Notes: generated by a model from the sequence alone, not told the origin. A stretch of DNA of 64,000 nucleotides from Pollutiaquabacter sp046052345 (GCA_046052345.1 JBJOMN010000022.1:1-64000), one strand, 5' to 3'. Counted from the stretch's first letter, positions 41,669 through 51,091 are shown. A program made the numbers and translations.

Positions 41669-43126
41669 TCACGCGAATTTAAGGCTTTTCCTGCGGAGAA
41701 AGAGCCAGACAACCGCCGGAAATACCGGCAGCAGGAGCGAATGTACCAGGTACCTTGACCACTGTTCCGTCACGAAACCGTCGAAATAGGCACTCGCTCC
41801 CCACAATGCGACGGCCACCGACACTGACATGATGAAGATGCCGGTATCATAGGGGACTTTATAGTAGCGCTGACCGACCGCATACGAAGCGACCATCATT
41901 CCTGCATAACAGGCAAGTGTGGTCCATGCCGCACCCAAATATCCCAACGGGGGAATCAAAAGGAAGTTGAGCACCAGGGTGACAATCGCACCGGACAACG
42001 AGAACCACGCCCCCCAGGCGGTCTTACCGGTGAGTTTATACCAGATGGAAATATTGAGGTAGACACCAAGACAGAGATTGGCCAAGAGCAGAACAGGAAC
42101 TACCGTAAGCCCGGAGCGGAAATGTTCGCCGATGAAATGGCGGAAGAAGTCCATGTACAGCATGACGACCAGAAAGATGAAGGCACAGCCGATCACGAAC
42201 CAGTTCATCACCCGGGCATAGATCTGTCGTGCGTCCTCCTTCCCTGACTGACTGAAGAAGAACGGCTCTGCAGCATAGCGGAACGTCTGCACGAACAGTG
42301 TCATCAGTATGGATAGTTTGTAGCAGGCCCCGTAGATGCCGAGCTGGTCCAGCGCCGTAGCGGAATCCCTGACAAGATACGGGAGCATGATACGGTCGAA
42401 GGTCTCGTTCACCATCCCTGCGAAACCGGCTACCATAAGCGGCAGACCGTACCGCATCATACGGGCCCAGAGCGCCTTGTCGAAACCTTCCGTAACGGGA
42501 ACAAGTTCGGGAAGAAGGACGAACAACGTGATAAGACTGGCCAGCAGATTGGAGAGGAAGACATAGCCTACGGCTGCGGAAGTATCGTAGGCAGCGGCAT
42601 CACGGTTGTAAACCAGGAAATACAGATTGAAGCCGATGTTGAGGCCGATGTTCAGCAGCCGTATCGCCGCGAACTTGACCGCTTTTTCCTGTTGCCGCAG
42701 GCGAGCAAAGGGAATCGCCGTGACGGCGTCCGCAGCCAGGATGCCGGCGAACCATATGACGTACGTACTGAGTGGTTGCCCGCTGCCCGCCGCAAGCGAA
42801 AAAGCGCCGGCAATCGGGTCGGCAAAAAACCAAGCCAGTGCGAAGAAGGCGACAGAAGTTCCGATCAACGAAAGCAACGCCGTGGAATAGACTTTAGGGT
42901 TGCCGCTCTCCGTCTGCGAGAAGCGGAAAAAAGAAGTCTCCAATCCGAACGTAAAGAGGATATTCAAGAATGCCGCATATGCATAGAACTGGGTGACAAT
43001 ACCGTATTCTGCAGTGTCAAAGACACGTGTATAGAGCGGAACCAAAAGGTAATTCAACAGCCTCCCGAGGATGCTGCTGAGTCCGTACACGGCCGTCTGA
43101 CCGGCAAGTTTCCTGAAAATCGACAC
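41669..43126 (-). CDS. Oligosaccharide flippase (MOP/Wzx family)
   Basis: A 485-residue integral membrane protein with about 12-14 helices, of the polysaccharide biosynthesis (Wzx-like) branch of the MOP superfamily. The start SIFRKLAGQTAVYGLSSILGRLLNYLLVPLYTRVF is typical, as are repeated Gly/aromatic-rich helices. It flips lipid-linked oligosaccharides across the inner membrane. I prefer the GTG at 43126 as start; the frame is open to a TTG at 43162, which would add twelve polar residues and would lie inside a promoter-like TTTG-N16-TACCTATC sequence. It heads the flippase-dut-nucleotidyltransferase-TPR-DUF4292-EnvC run. Confidence 0.9.
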   Translation of the reverse strand: MSIFRKLAGQTAVYGLSSILGRLLNYLLVPLYTRVFDTAEYGIVTQFYAYAAFLNILFTFGLETSFFRFSQTESGNPKVYSTALLSLIGTSVAFFALAWFFADPIAGAFSLAAGSGQPLSTYVIWFAGILAADAVTAIPFARLRQQEKAVKFAAIRLLNIGLNIGFNLYFLVYNRDAAAYDTSAAVGYVFLSNLLASLITLFVLLPELVPVTEGFDKALWARMMRYGLPLMVAGFAGMVNETFDRIMLPYLVRDSATALDQLGIYGACYKLSILMTLFVQTFRYAAEPFFFSQSGKEDARQIYARVMNWFVIGCAFIFLVVMLYMDFFRHFIGEHFRSGLTVVPVLLLANLCLGVYLNISIWYKLTGKTAWGAWFSLSGAIVTLVLNFLLIPPLGYLGAAWTTLACYAGMMVASYAVGQRYYKVPYDTGIFIMSVSVAVALWGASAYFDGFVTEQWSRYLVHSLLLPVFPAVVWLFLRRKSLKFA

Positions 43127-43234
43127 GGATGAGTTGTTACTTCGACGATAGGTACCGTTCAAAGGTCATTCAAACCGACCGACCTCCGTCCGGCAGTGTC
43201 ATCGACTTTTAAGGCATCCGGGGTGCATATCCCC

Positions 43235-44017
43235 TCAGCCCCGGCGGAAAGCCGCCTTGCGTTTCTCCAGAAAAGCGCTGACTCCTTCCTTGAAGTCGTC
43301 TGTGCCGAAACATTTGCCGAATTCCTCGACCTCCGTCTTGAATCCGTCCTCTCCTTCACGGAAGTATGCATCGACGCAGCGGATGACGCCTGCGACAGCC
43401 TTGGGGCTCTGTGCTTTTATCTTCTCGACGATCTCCGACACCTTCGCCATGAGCTGCTCCTGAGGCACGACATGATTGACCAACCCCAGACGATGTGCTT
43501 CTTCGGCGCCGATCATATCAGCCGTCATGAGTAACTCCATGGCCTTGCCCTTTCCGATCAGCTGCACCAGTCGCTGCGTGCCAGCATAGCCCGGGATGAC
43601 TCCCAGCTTCACTTCCGGCTGACCGAACTTCGCGTTGTCGGACGCTACACGCAGATGACACGACATGGCCAGCTCACATCCTCCCCCGAGCGCGAATCCG
43701 TTCACCGCCGCTATGACAGGCTTTGAACAATCTTCGATGCTCTTGAAAACGACGTGACCGTCCGCGCTCAGTTTTTTTCCCTCCTCCACCGAGTAATGGG
43801 AGAACTCGGCGATGTCTGCGCCGGCTACAAAGGACTTAGAGCCGGCACCCGTGATGACTATGGCGGCGATTCCGTTGTCTTTCTCCGCGGTCATCACCGC
43901 ATCGCCGATTTCCTGGATGGTCTCGTGGTTAAGCGCGTTGAGTTTGTCGGGGCGGTTGACCGTGACGGTCAGCACTTCGTTCTCGAGGTGCAGCAGGATG
44001 TTGGTATACGTCTTCAT
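43235..44017 (-). CDS. Enoyl-CoA hydratase/isomerase family protein
   Basis: A 260-residue crotonase-fold enzyme. The oxyanion-hole and active-site segments are complete for a hydratase: SFVAGADIAEFS, NGFALGGGCELAMSCHLRVAS with the first catalytic Glu (CEL), and FGQPEVKLGVIPGYAGTQRL with the second (QPE). It probably hydrates short-chain enoyl-CoA in fatty-acid or amino-acid breakdown, with 3-hydroxyacyl-CoA as product. It is followed (in transcription order, preceded) by a B12-binding subunit gene 90 bp away on the same strand, which fits a propionate or branched-chain pathway. Confidence 0.93.
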   Translation of the reverse strand: MKTYTNILLHLENEVLTVTVNRPDKLNALNHETIQEIGDAVMTAEKDNGIAAIVITGAGSKSFVAGADIAEFSHYSVEEGKKLSADGHVVFKSIEDCSKPVIAAVNGFALGGGCELAMSCHLRVASDNAKFGQPEVKLGVIPGYAGTQRLVQLIGKGKAMELLMTADMIGAEEAHRLGLVNHVVPQEQLMAKVSEIVEKIKAQSPKAVAGVIRCVDAYFREGEDGFKTEVEEFGKCFGTDDFKEGVSAFLEKRKAAFRRG

Positions 44018-44107
44018 CAGGATAGTGTTATAGGTTCAATAGTGGCAAATCCGGAGAACTGCAGGAGGCTTATTACCACAGGACGGTCATGGTTTGCAGA
44101 CGGGATT

Positions 44108-44521
44108 TCAGAAACCTCTGCGCTGTGCCACTTCGGCGCGGATATAATCGACGATGGTTGTGGTATCGGTGCCCGGAGGGAAAAGACGTCCAACGCCCAT
44201 CTCCATCAAGTGCTTCATGTCGGCGTCAGGGATGATGCCTCCGCCCGTGAGCAGGACGTCGTTCATTCCTTTTTCCTTCATCAGCTGGATGATCTTGGGA
44301 AATACGGTCATGTGGGCACCGGAAAGGATGCTGACACCGATAACGTCCACGTCTTCCTGCAAAGCGGCATTCACCACCATGTCCGGCGTCTGTCGCAATC
44401 CGGTGTAGATCACCTCCATTCCCGCATCGCGGAGGAAAGAGGCGATGACTTTTGCACCACGGTCGTGACCGTCGAGGCCGACCTTGGCAATCAATACACG
44501 TAACGGACGGGCGGAAGTCAT
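44108..44521 (-). CDS. Cobalamin-binding (methylmalonyl-CoA mutase C-terminal-like) subunit
   Basis: A 137-residue stand-alone B12-binding domain. The DxHxxG motif is present as LDGHDRG, with the histidine that coordinates cobalt. The SxL-GG part is seen in GVSILSGAHMTVFP and LLTGGGIIPDADM. In acyl-CoA mutases of the MCM/IcmB type this domain is a separate small subunit, so a large partner gene must lie elsewhere. A TAAATTTG -7 box (44537-44530) lies eight bases before the ATG. Confidence 0.93.
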   Translation of the reverse strand: MTSARPLRVLIAKVGLDGHDRGAKVIASFLRDAGMEVIYTGLRQTPDMVVNAALQEDVDVIGVSILSGAHMTVFPKIIQLMKEKGMNDVLLTGGGIIPDADMKHLMEMGVGRLFPPGTDTTTIVDYIRAEVAQRRGF

Positions 44522-44529
44522 AGGAGGTG

Positions 44530-44537
44530 CAAATTTA
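44530..44537 (-). promoter_or_regulatory. -7 box (TAAATTTG) for the B12-binding subunit gene
   Basis: The plus strand reads CAAATTTA. It lies only eight bases before the ATG, between that gene and the end of the histidine kinase, so the mRNA is almost leaderless. Confidence 0.5.
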
Positions 44538-44542
44538 CATTA

Positions 44543-47500
44543 TTAAACGCTCGCCTCGGAAAGCGGCAGCTCCAGCGTGAATACAGTGCCTGCGCCGGGG
44601 GTGCTCTCGAAAGTAACCTTTCCTCCGCACTGTTCCACGATGTTCTTTACCATGGCGAGTCCCAAACCCGTGCCGCCGGATTTGGTCGTGAAGTTAGGCA
44701 CGAAGATCCGGCTGCGCTGCTCTTCGCTGATTCCCACCCCGTTGTCACGTACGGAAATCAGTACGGAGCCGCTCTTGAGCACAAGCTCCACATCGATTCT
44801 GCCTTCCCATCCTTCGGGAACGGCCTGCACGGCATTCTTCAGCAGGTTGGAAAACACCCGGTTGAGTTGTGCGGGATCGGCTTTGACATTTACCGGGGAT
44901 GGCAGAGTATTGAAGGAAAACCGGTGATCGGAGGACTCCCTGAACAGCTCGATGGTCTGTTCCAGCACGGTGCGTACATCCAGCACAACCGGTTCCGGCC
45001 TCGGCATCTGGGCGAAATTGGAGAATTCGGAAGCGATCGATGAAAGTGTATCGATCTGCTGGATAAGCGTCTGTGCCATTTTTTCGGTCATGGCTTCCCG
45101 GTCCTCGCGATGCTCCTTCCAGGCGCGCTGCAGGTGCTGCACGGACAACTTCATCGGCGTAAGCGGGTTCTTGATCTCGTGCGCGACCTGTTTGGCCATT
45201 TCCCGCCATGCGCCTTCGCGTTCGCCCTGTGCCAGGCGCTCGGCGGAATCGGAAAGCTCCTTCAGCATTCGATTGTATTCGTCCACCAGCTGACCGATCT
45301 CGTCTTTAGCCGCATAACGGATCGGTTCATTCTTACGGCCCAGCCGGACTCCTGCCATCTTTTCCTGGATAAGGGACAGCGGTTGTGTGATACGGGAGGA
45401 GATGAATGCCGTCAGGAAGACGGCAAGGGCGAAGAGCAGCACATAGATATTGAGCAGCGCAGAAAGAAATCCGGATATCTCCCTGCTACGCTCTTTCTGT
45501 TTTTCAAAGTAAGGCAGCTGCAGAAAGCCCGTCATGTTTCCCTGCTGGGACAGGAAAGGCGCGTATGCAGCGATGTAACTCAGTCCTCCGACCTGCTCAC
45601 GGTCCAGAAATTGCGTCTGGCGGGTTTCACGCAGATGGGAATATGCGTGCGGATTCATGCGTTCGGAAACGATCCCCTGTTCGTAGATCCGCGGCTGCGA
45701 GGAGAAGACCAGTCTTCCGCGGCTGTCGAAGATATTGAAGTCGATGTTGGTGTTCTTCGCGATCGTCTGGAGACGGGTTCCCAATTCCGTGGAAACAGGG
45801 ATCGAAAAGTCCTGCTCGCTGCGCAGCATCTCATCCAATTCGATCCACAGACCGTTCAGGTGCTCGCTGATGGTGCGGCGCTGGTCGTCCTCGTATTTGG
45901 AGAAGATGTAACGGGCGGTACCGGTTCCAATACCTATGAAAGACAGGACGACCAGCACGAATACGGAAACACGGATCCGACGCGTCAAGGACGATTGCAC
46001 CGGTGTTCCGCGGACGAGACGGATCACCACATGACAGCCGTAAAGGAAAAGACCGAAGAAGGTGAACACCCAGGAGAACAACGTGATGAACGAGAAGCCT
46101 GAAGTCGCAGGCTTGGAAACCACGACAGTCTTTCCTCCCTCACGGTAGACCATATGATCGAAGCCGTCCGCGTGCATGCGGCGGTACTCTCCCGGACCGG
46201 AAATCTCGTAGGACATTCCGTTCACGGCATAGGGGAACCTGCCGTACTCTACAGCGAGACTTCCATCAGTATAGATGGCATAACTGTAATTCTCCGGCAA
46301 TTCGCGCTCACGTGGCATGCCGCTGATGAACAACTCCGGGAATCCTTGTGCGGAAGCGAAAACCCTGGGCCTCAGGTTCACCGAAATGGCGGCCATGGTA
46401 TCACCCGAGGACGAATACATTGGTACGAATGCGACATATTCCATCCTTCCGAGACGGTCCGAAAGGGAGTACAGGAAAGCCTGATCGGTAGGCTGCCCTT
46501 CCTGTTCAGCCCATTGGAAAAAGCCGCGCACTGAATCAGCGACCGAAGAGGAGAACTCGAAGCGGCTGAGGTAGCTCCTGAGGTAGCGGGAGGCGATCAT
46601 CGCCTCGACGGCATCCGAAGCGGCCGGACCGTTTCGGGCCAGACCGGCGATAACAGGATCACGGCTGATCTTCTGCAGCTCGGCACCGAGAAGATATTCG
46701 GCGACGGGATCCCGCTGCATGCCGACCCGTTGAGCGACTTGGATCCTCTCCTCCAACTCTTTCTCCATGGTGAACGCCTGCAAGTTCAATCCCGTGAATA
46801 CGGAAACGGAAATCAGCGCAGCTACGGTATACTGCAGATTCCACCTCCATCCGGCCGAAGGGAAGAAAAGCATCAACGACAACACCTGGGCCGTATAGAT
46901 GAAGGCGATACAGGCCAGCGCGATGAACGTATGGACATCCACCGTAGAGAGGTCTTCGATGTTGAAGGATATCCGAGAATCCATCACCAGCCCCTTCAGC
47001 AGCAGATAATCCGCGTAAAGGAAAAATGCGAACAACAGCGACAGTGCCACGCGCGAGGCCGCTTTCCCTGAACGTATCCGCCGGGGAAACAGCGAAGCGA
47101 TCGTCAGCACCGTCAACGCGTTCAAAAGAAGGTCGCCCAGTGAATTGCCGAACCAGTTGCTGGCGTAAACGGAAGGACTGAAAAATCCGGTGGCATACAG
47201 ATAGGCAGGATGCCCGGAAAACAAGGTCCATCCTCGCAAAATAAGAAGTGCCAGGATAGCTTTACCCCTTCTGTCCGCCTTCGATCCCGCCCAGGAGCGG
47301 ATACCGGAGAGCAGAAGAAGCACGACAGCCCACCAAAGTGCGGTCACCGAAGTATCGTCGGCCGAGAGCGTGAATCCTTCAGAAGAAAGCGTGGTGATCT
47401 CCGATCCGTCCGGCGCATGAAAAGCGGGGCCGTTCCCGGACCGCATTCCCGTCGGAAGCTCCAGGGCGGGATTGAAATCATTCCGCAGATATCGGTTTTC

Positions 47501-47932
47501 ATAGGAATAGCGGTGACGGACGAGCAGCAGCCCGACTGCTGTAAGGTCCCCTTGCCGTTTCATGCGGAGCCAGAAAGTACCGTTGGGAAGTTCCGCCAGC
47601 ATGCCGTCCTGCAATGTATCCGGAAGCCGGAAAGGCAGATCGGGTTCCGCATCCGTCCAACGGTACAGCCCATCTCCGCTGTACAGGAAATACGATGCTT
47701 CCCGTATCCTTTGAGAAAGGATGCCGCGGAAGAATTGCTCGGAGGTGTCGCGCAGAATATCCGACAGACGACTGTCCAGTGTCCGGTCCAGTTCTCGCAG
47801 CCGATTTTCCGCACGGCGGAGAATTTCTTCCTGAGGGCCGAACCGGTCCGACTGCCAGAGGAGCAGACCTGCTGCAAGAGTGACCGCAAGCGGAAGCAGG
47901 AAAAGTCGAAGACGTCGGAGCAGGTTTTTCAA
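44543..47932 (-). CDS. Very large membrane sensor histidine kinase
   Basis: A 1129-residue kinase. The N-terminal half has a first membrane anchor (about 8-26), an extracytoplasmic part, a block of several membrane helices (about residues 195-390) and a second extracytoplasmic sensor (about 400-640). After two more helices and another sensor comes HAMP (about 815-870, TQPLSLIQEKMAGVRLGRKNE). The kinase core has the H box MAKQVAHEIKNPLTPMKLS, N box NRVFSNLLKNAVQA, G1 DNGVGI and G2 GTGLGLAM. The arrangement is NtrY-like. No response regulator is adjacent. A TTG serves as start, two bases after the purN stop codon, so it is translationally linked to purN. Confidence 0.9.
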   Translation of the reverse strand: MKNLLRRLRLFLLPLAVTLAAGLLLWQSDRFGPQEEILRRAENRLRELDRTLDSRLSDILRDTSEQFFRGILSQRIREASYFLYSGDGLYRWTDAEPDLPFRLPDTLQDGMLAELPNGTFWLRMKRQGDLTAVGLLLVRHRYSYENRYLRNDFNPALELPTGMRSGNGPAFHAPDGSEITTLSSEGFTLSADDTSVTALWWAVVLLLLSGIRSWAGSKADRRGKAILALLILRGWTLFSGHPAYLYATGFFSPSVYASNWFGNSLGDLLLNALTVLTIASLFPRRIRSGKAASRVALSLLFAFFLYADYLLLKGLVMDSRISFNIEDLSTVDVHTFIALACIAFIYTAQVLSLMLFFPSAGWRWNLQYTVAALISVSVFTGLNLQAFTMEKELEERIQVAQRVGMQRDPVAEYLLGAELQKISRDPVIAGLARNGPAASDAVEAMIASRYLRSYLSRFEFSSSVADSVRGFFQWAEQEGQPTDQAFLYSLSDRLGRMEYVAFVPMYSSSGDTMAAISVNLRPRVFASAQGFPELFISGMPRERELPENYSYAIYTDGSLAVEYGRFPYAVNGMSYEISGPGEYRRMHADGFDHMVYREGGKTVVVSKPATSGFSFITLFSWVFTFFGLFLYGCHVVIRLVRGTPVQSSLTRRIRVSVFVLVVLSFIGIGTGTARYIFSKYEDDQRRTISEHLNGLWIELDEMLRSEQDFSIPVSTELGTRLQTIAKNTNIDFNIFDSRGRLVFSSQPRIYEQGIVSERMNPHAYSHLRETRQTQFLDREQVGGLSYIAAYAPFLSQQGNMTGFLQLPYFEKQKERSREISGFLSALLNIYVLLFALAVFLTAFISSRITQPLSLIQEKMAGVRLGRKNEPIRYAAKDEIGQLVDEYNRMLKELSDSAERLAQGEREGAWREMAKQVAHEIKNPLTPMKLSVQHLQRAWKEHREDREAMTEKMAQTLIQQIDTLSSIASEFSNFAQMPRPEPVVLDVRTVLEQTIELFRESSDHRFSFNTLPSPVNVKADPAQLNRVFSNLLKNAVQAVPEGWEGRIDVELVLKSGSVLISVRDNGVGISEEQRSRIFVPNFTTKSGGTGLGLAMVKNIVEQCGGKVTFESTPGAGTVFTLELPLSEASV

Positions 47933-47934
47933 GG

Positions 47935-48519
47935 TCAGTTGGAATAGGCGGATTCGCCCAGGATGAATTTACGGATGACCACAGGAAAATATTTGTGTTC
48001 GAGGGCGTGTATTTTTTCGGCCAGCAACTCCGGTGTGTCGCCGGATGCGACGTGGCAAGCAGCCTGAAAAACGATGTCCCCTTCGTCGAAGCGTTCATTC
48101 ACTTCGTGGACGGTGATGCCGGACATGATGGCACCGGATGCGATGACGGCCTTATGGACATGCATGCCGTAATACCCTTTGCCCCCGAATGCGGGAAGCA
48201 GCGCCGGATGTATGTTCAGCATGCGTCCACGGAAGGCGGCGACCAGCGACGGAGGCACCAATAGCAGGAAACCGGCAAGGACGACGAAATCGATCCCGTT
48301 TTCAAGCAACAGGCGAAGTACGCCCTGCTCGTCCCTGAATTCTTCGCGGGTGAAGACAGAACAAGGCACACCCAAACGCTCGGCCCTGAGGATGACTCCT
48401 GCGGAGGGATTGTTGGTCAATATCATCGCAACCCGGATATCGGCGGATTTCGCAAAGTGCCGGACGATCTGTTCCGCATTGGAACCGGAGCCGGAAGCCA
48501 GAATGGCGATTTTTTTCAT
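47935..48519 (-). CDS. purN: Phosphoribosylglycinamide formyltransferase
   Basis: A 194-residue folate-dependent GAR transformylase for the third step of purine synthesis. The catalytic Asn and His are in NIHPALLPAFGGKG and the Asp in DEGDIVFQ. The N-terminal phosphate loop is ILASGSGSNAEQI. Length is close to the E. coli enzyme (212). It is followed immediately by the histidine kinase gene on the same strand and is divergent from the DUF47 gene. Confidence 0.96.
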   Translation of the reverse strand: MKKIAILASGSGSNAEQIVRHFAKSADIRVAMILTNNPSAGVILRAERLGVPCSVFTREEFRDEQGVLRLLLENGIDFVVLAGFLLLVPPSLVAAFRGRMLNIHPALLPAFGGKGYYGMHVHKAVIASGAIMSGITVHEVNERFDEGDIVFQAACHVASGDTPELLAEKIHALEHKYFPVVIRKFILGESAYSN

Positions 48520-48564
48520 GGATGTTGTTCGAAACCCTGCGGATGAATTAACAATGAGTTAACG

Positions 48565-48592
48565 TTGGCCCGAGGGAATTGATTTACCTTGC
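48565..48592 (+). promoter_or_regulatory. Candidate promoter of the DUF47-PiT pair
   Basis: TTG at 48565-48567, 17 bp, then TACCTTGC at 48585-48592. It is a near match to the Bacteroidota promoter pattern, 35 bp before the ATG at 48627. Confidence 0.4.
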
Positions 48593-48626
48593 CTGCGAAT
48601 TTAACTCACGAAAAGCCCAGAGATCC

Positions 48627-49274
48627 ATGTCACTGAACAGTATTTTCCAGTATCTGGTCCCGAAAGACCGCAAATTCATCCCCCTGTTGGAGCAAGCTTC
48701 CGCCAATCTCGTGGAGGTTTCCAAGGTGCTTTATGAAATGCTCACTACCTCCGACCGTAACAAACGAACGGAGCTGATCCGACGGATCGAGAACCTGGAG
48801 CACAAAGGCGATGAGATCACCCACACGATCTTCAACGAGCTGGCGAGCACCTTCATCACCCCGTTCGACCGCGAAGACATCCAGTATCTGGCCGCCGGGC
48901 TGGACGACATCCTCGATTATATACACGGTTCGGCCAAAAGGATGGAACTCTACAAGGTGGATCCGGTACACCCCGCCATGGTGAAGCTGGCCGAACTGAT
49001 CATGCAGTGCGCCACCGAACTGAACCAGGCGGTGGGAAGTCTGCGCAGCATGCGTAACATCCCCCGTATCCGCGAATCGCTCGTCAAGGTTAACAGCATC
49101 GAAAACCATGCCGATGACCTCTTCGACAACGCGGTGGCAAGGCTTTTCGAAGACGAAAAGGACGCGGTGGAGATCATCAAGCTGAAAGAAGTGCTTTCCG
49201 CCCTGGAGACAGCCACCGACAAATGCGAAGACGTCGCCAACGCGATAGAAACGATCATCGTCAAACAAGCCTGA
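48627..49274 (+). CDS. DUF47 (PhoU-like) protein of phosphate transport
   Basis: A 215-residue helical protein of the DUF47/Pit-accessory family, a distant PhoU relative. Helices carry the metal-binding PhoU-like motifs E-x-x-x-D (NLEHKGDEITHTIFNEL, and the second copy IENHADDLFDNAV). It is thought to regulate the PiT transporter that follows. The ATG at 48627 starts the usual MSLNSIFQYLVPKDRKF; an earlier ATG at 48579 is in frame but poor. The next gene is the transporter, 26 bp away. Confidence 0.93.
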   Translation: MSLNSIFQYLVPKDRKFIPLLEQASANLVEVSKVLYEMLTTSDRNKRTELIRRIENLEHKGDEITHTIFNELASTFITPFDREDIQYLAAGLDDILDYIHGSAKRMELYKVDPVHPAMVKLAELIMQCATELNQAVGSLRSMRNIPRIRESLVKVNSIENHADDLFDNAVARLFEDEKDAVEIIKLKEVLSALETATDKCEDVANAIETIIVKQA

Positions 49275-49300
49275 TCACGTTTTAAACAAGCCTTTCCTCT

Positions 49301-50878
49301 ATGACGCTTCTTATAGTAGTCATCTTCCTTGCTCTTGCGTTCGACTTCATCAACGGCTTCCACGATGCCGCTAACTCCATCGCGACCGTCGTCTCCACCA
49401 AGGTGCTGTCACCGCTGAGCGCTGTCATCTGGGCCGCCTTTTTCAACTTCGTCGCCTTCTTCATCTTCAAGGACCATAGTGTGGCGAACACCATCGCCAA
49501 GACTGTGCAGGAGAAATTCACGGCACCGGACATGAATCCGATGCCGATGATCTTTTCCGGCCTGCTGGCGGCTATCACCTGGAACCTGCTGACCTGGTGG
49601 TACGGGATCCCCTCCTCCTCCTCCCACACCCTTATCGGCGGATTCGCAGGAGCTTTCCTGGCCGCCTACGGTACACAGGCCATCCACAGCGGTGTCGTCT
49701 GGGCGACAGTCATATTCATCTTCGTAGCACCGATGGCGGGTATGATCATGTCGTACCTGATCTCCATCTGGTTCCTGAACTCTTTCCGGAAAGCGGTTTG
49801 GATGAAAGCGGTCTCCCTGGCGATCATCATCGGTGTCTGTTGGTCGGTCCTGAACGTGCTTGAATACAAAAAGGATTTCAACGGCGGCAGCTCCTATACG
49901 CTGCAATTCACCTCCAAGACCGGCAAGGACGACTTGAAGAAGGCACTTACTTTCAAGGATGCCAACGGCAAGGAGTGTCTGCCGGTGATCGGCGCGGGAA
50001 AGGACAGCCTCGGTCAGCCGGATAAGACCGGTACCTTGTATGTGGTGCGTACCGATTATCTGAAGAAGAGCGGAGAGGTGGCCGAAAATCCGGAACTCAC
50101 CGCCGCCATCATGGGCAAGCTGGAAGCAGAAGGCAAGTCCTGCTCCGTGTTGGAGATACACCGGATCAGTGCGGACACGGATCCTAAGGAACGGTACGAC
50201 GCCTCCAATCTCAAGAACAACTTCGAGACCTACTGGCTGAAGGTGGTCTTCCACGGTGCCAATTTCAAATGGATACTGCTGGGTCTGATCGTACTGATCA
50301 TCGGTGTCACCACCCTGTTCCTCAGTTCGATGACGAATACGCAGACCAGCGTGGTGTTCAAGCGGCTTCAGCTGGTATCCTCCGCGGCATTCTCCATCGG
50401 ACACGGCGGCAACGACGCCCAGAAGGTAATGGGTATCATCGGGGTGGCCTTGATAGCCAGCGGTGATATCGGCAGCATGAAAGAGTTGCCCAACTGGGTC
50501 CCGCTGGCCTGTTATGCCGCCATCGGCCTGGGTACGCTGAGCGGCGGTTGGAAAATCGTCAAGACGATGGGCAGTAAAATCACCAAGGTGACGCCTTTCG
50601 AAGGTGTCGCTGCTGAGACCGCAGGAGCCATCACCCTCTTTTTCACGGAAGGGTTGAAGTTTCCGTGGAAGATCGCCGGAGAAACAATCAAAGGCATTCC
50701 GGTTTCCACCACCCACACAATCACCGGCTCGATCATCGGCGTCGGCGCGACCAAAAGATTGTCTGCCGTCCGTTGGGGCGTGACTTTCAACCTGGTATGG
50801 GCCTGGATTCTCACCATTCCCGTTTCGGCACTTCTGGCCGCCATTTTCTTCGGGGTGGTTAAAATGTTCCTGAAATAG
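49301..50878 (+). CDS. Low-affinity inorganic phosphate transporter (PiT family) with central soluble insert
   Basis: A 525-residue PiT transporter. Duplicated signature motifs are visible: DFINGFHDAANSIATVV (first half) and SIGHGGNDAQKVMGIIG (second half). About twelve membrane helices are split by a hydrophilic block at roughly residues 193-312 (KDFNGGSSYTLQFTSKTGKDD through NNFETYWLKVV), larger than the loop of E. coli PitA. It takes up phosphate with a cation. It is co-transcribed with the DUF47 gene and ends at a strong terminator. Confidence 0.94.
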   Translation: MTLLIVVIFLALAFDFINGFHDAANSIATVVSTKVLSPLSAVIWAAFFNFVAFFIFKDHSVANTIAKTVQEKFTAPDMNPMPMIFSGLLAAITWNLLTWWYGIPSSSSHTLIGGFAGAFLAAYGTQAIHSGVVWATVIFIFVAPMAGMIMSYLISIWFLNSFRKAVWMKAVSLAIIIGVCWSVLNVLEYKKDFNGGSSYTLQFTSKTGKDDLKKALTFKDANGKECLPVIGAGKDSLGQPDKTGTLYVVRTDYLKKSGEVAENPELTAAIMGKLEAEGKSCSVLEIHRISADTDPKERYDASNLKNNFETYWLKVVFHGANFKWILLGLIVLIIGVTTLFLSSMTNTQTSVVFKRLQLVSSAAFSIGHGGNDAQKVMGIIGVALIASGDIGSMKELPNWVPLACYAAIGLGTLSGGWKIVKTMGSKITKVTPFEGVAAETAGAITLFFTEGLKFPWKIAGETIKGIPVSTTHTITGSIIGVGATKRLSAVRWGVTFNLVWAWILTIPVSALLAAIFFGVVKMFLK

Positions 50879-50901
50879 TGGTCGAATCCTAACTACTTGA
50901 A

Positions 50902-50936
50902 AAAAAGGCGCTTGCAAGCAGGCGCCTTTTTTTTTG
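50902..50936 (+). terminator. Intrinsic terminator after the phosphate transporter
   Basis: AAAAAGGCGC (50902-50911), ten-base loop, GCGCCTTTTT (50922-50931) and further Ts. Confidence 0.9.
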
Positions 50937-51021
50937 TCCGATTAGCGGCCGCTTCCGGACGACTTCCTTAAAGATATATTTAAGAAATTGATTGTCAGAG
51001 AAATAACTAAACGTCCGCTAT

Positions 51022-51052
51022 TTTGAATTTCGGGGGATTCGCTTTTAATTTG
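51022..51052 (+). promoter_or_regulatory. Promoter of acpP
   Basis: TTTG at 51022-51025, 19 bp, then TTAATTTG at 51045-51052. It is a good match to the phylum pattern; the acpP ATG is 40 bp further on. Confidence 0.65.
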
Positions 51053-51091
51053 CAGCCTAAATTAACCCACCTAATCCTAAATCAGAGAATC

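Noticed and set aside
49409..50917. A 502-codon minus-strand frame
   Set aside because: It is antisense to the PiT transporter and has low-complexity His/Gly/Asp composition typical of shadow frames.
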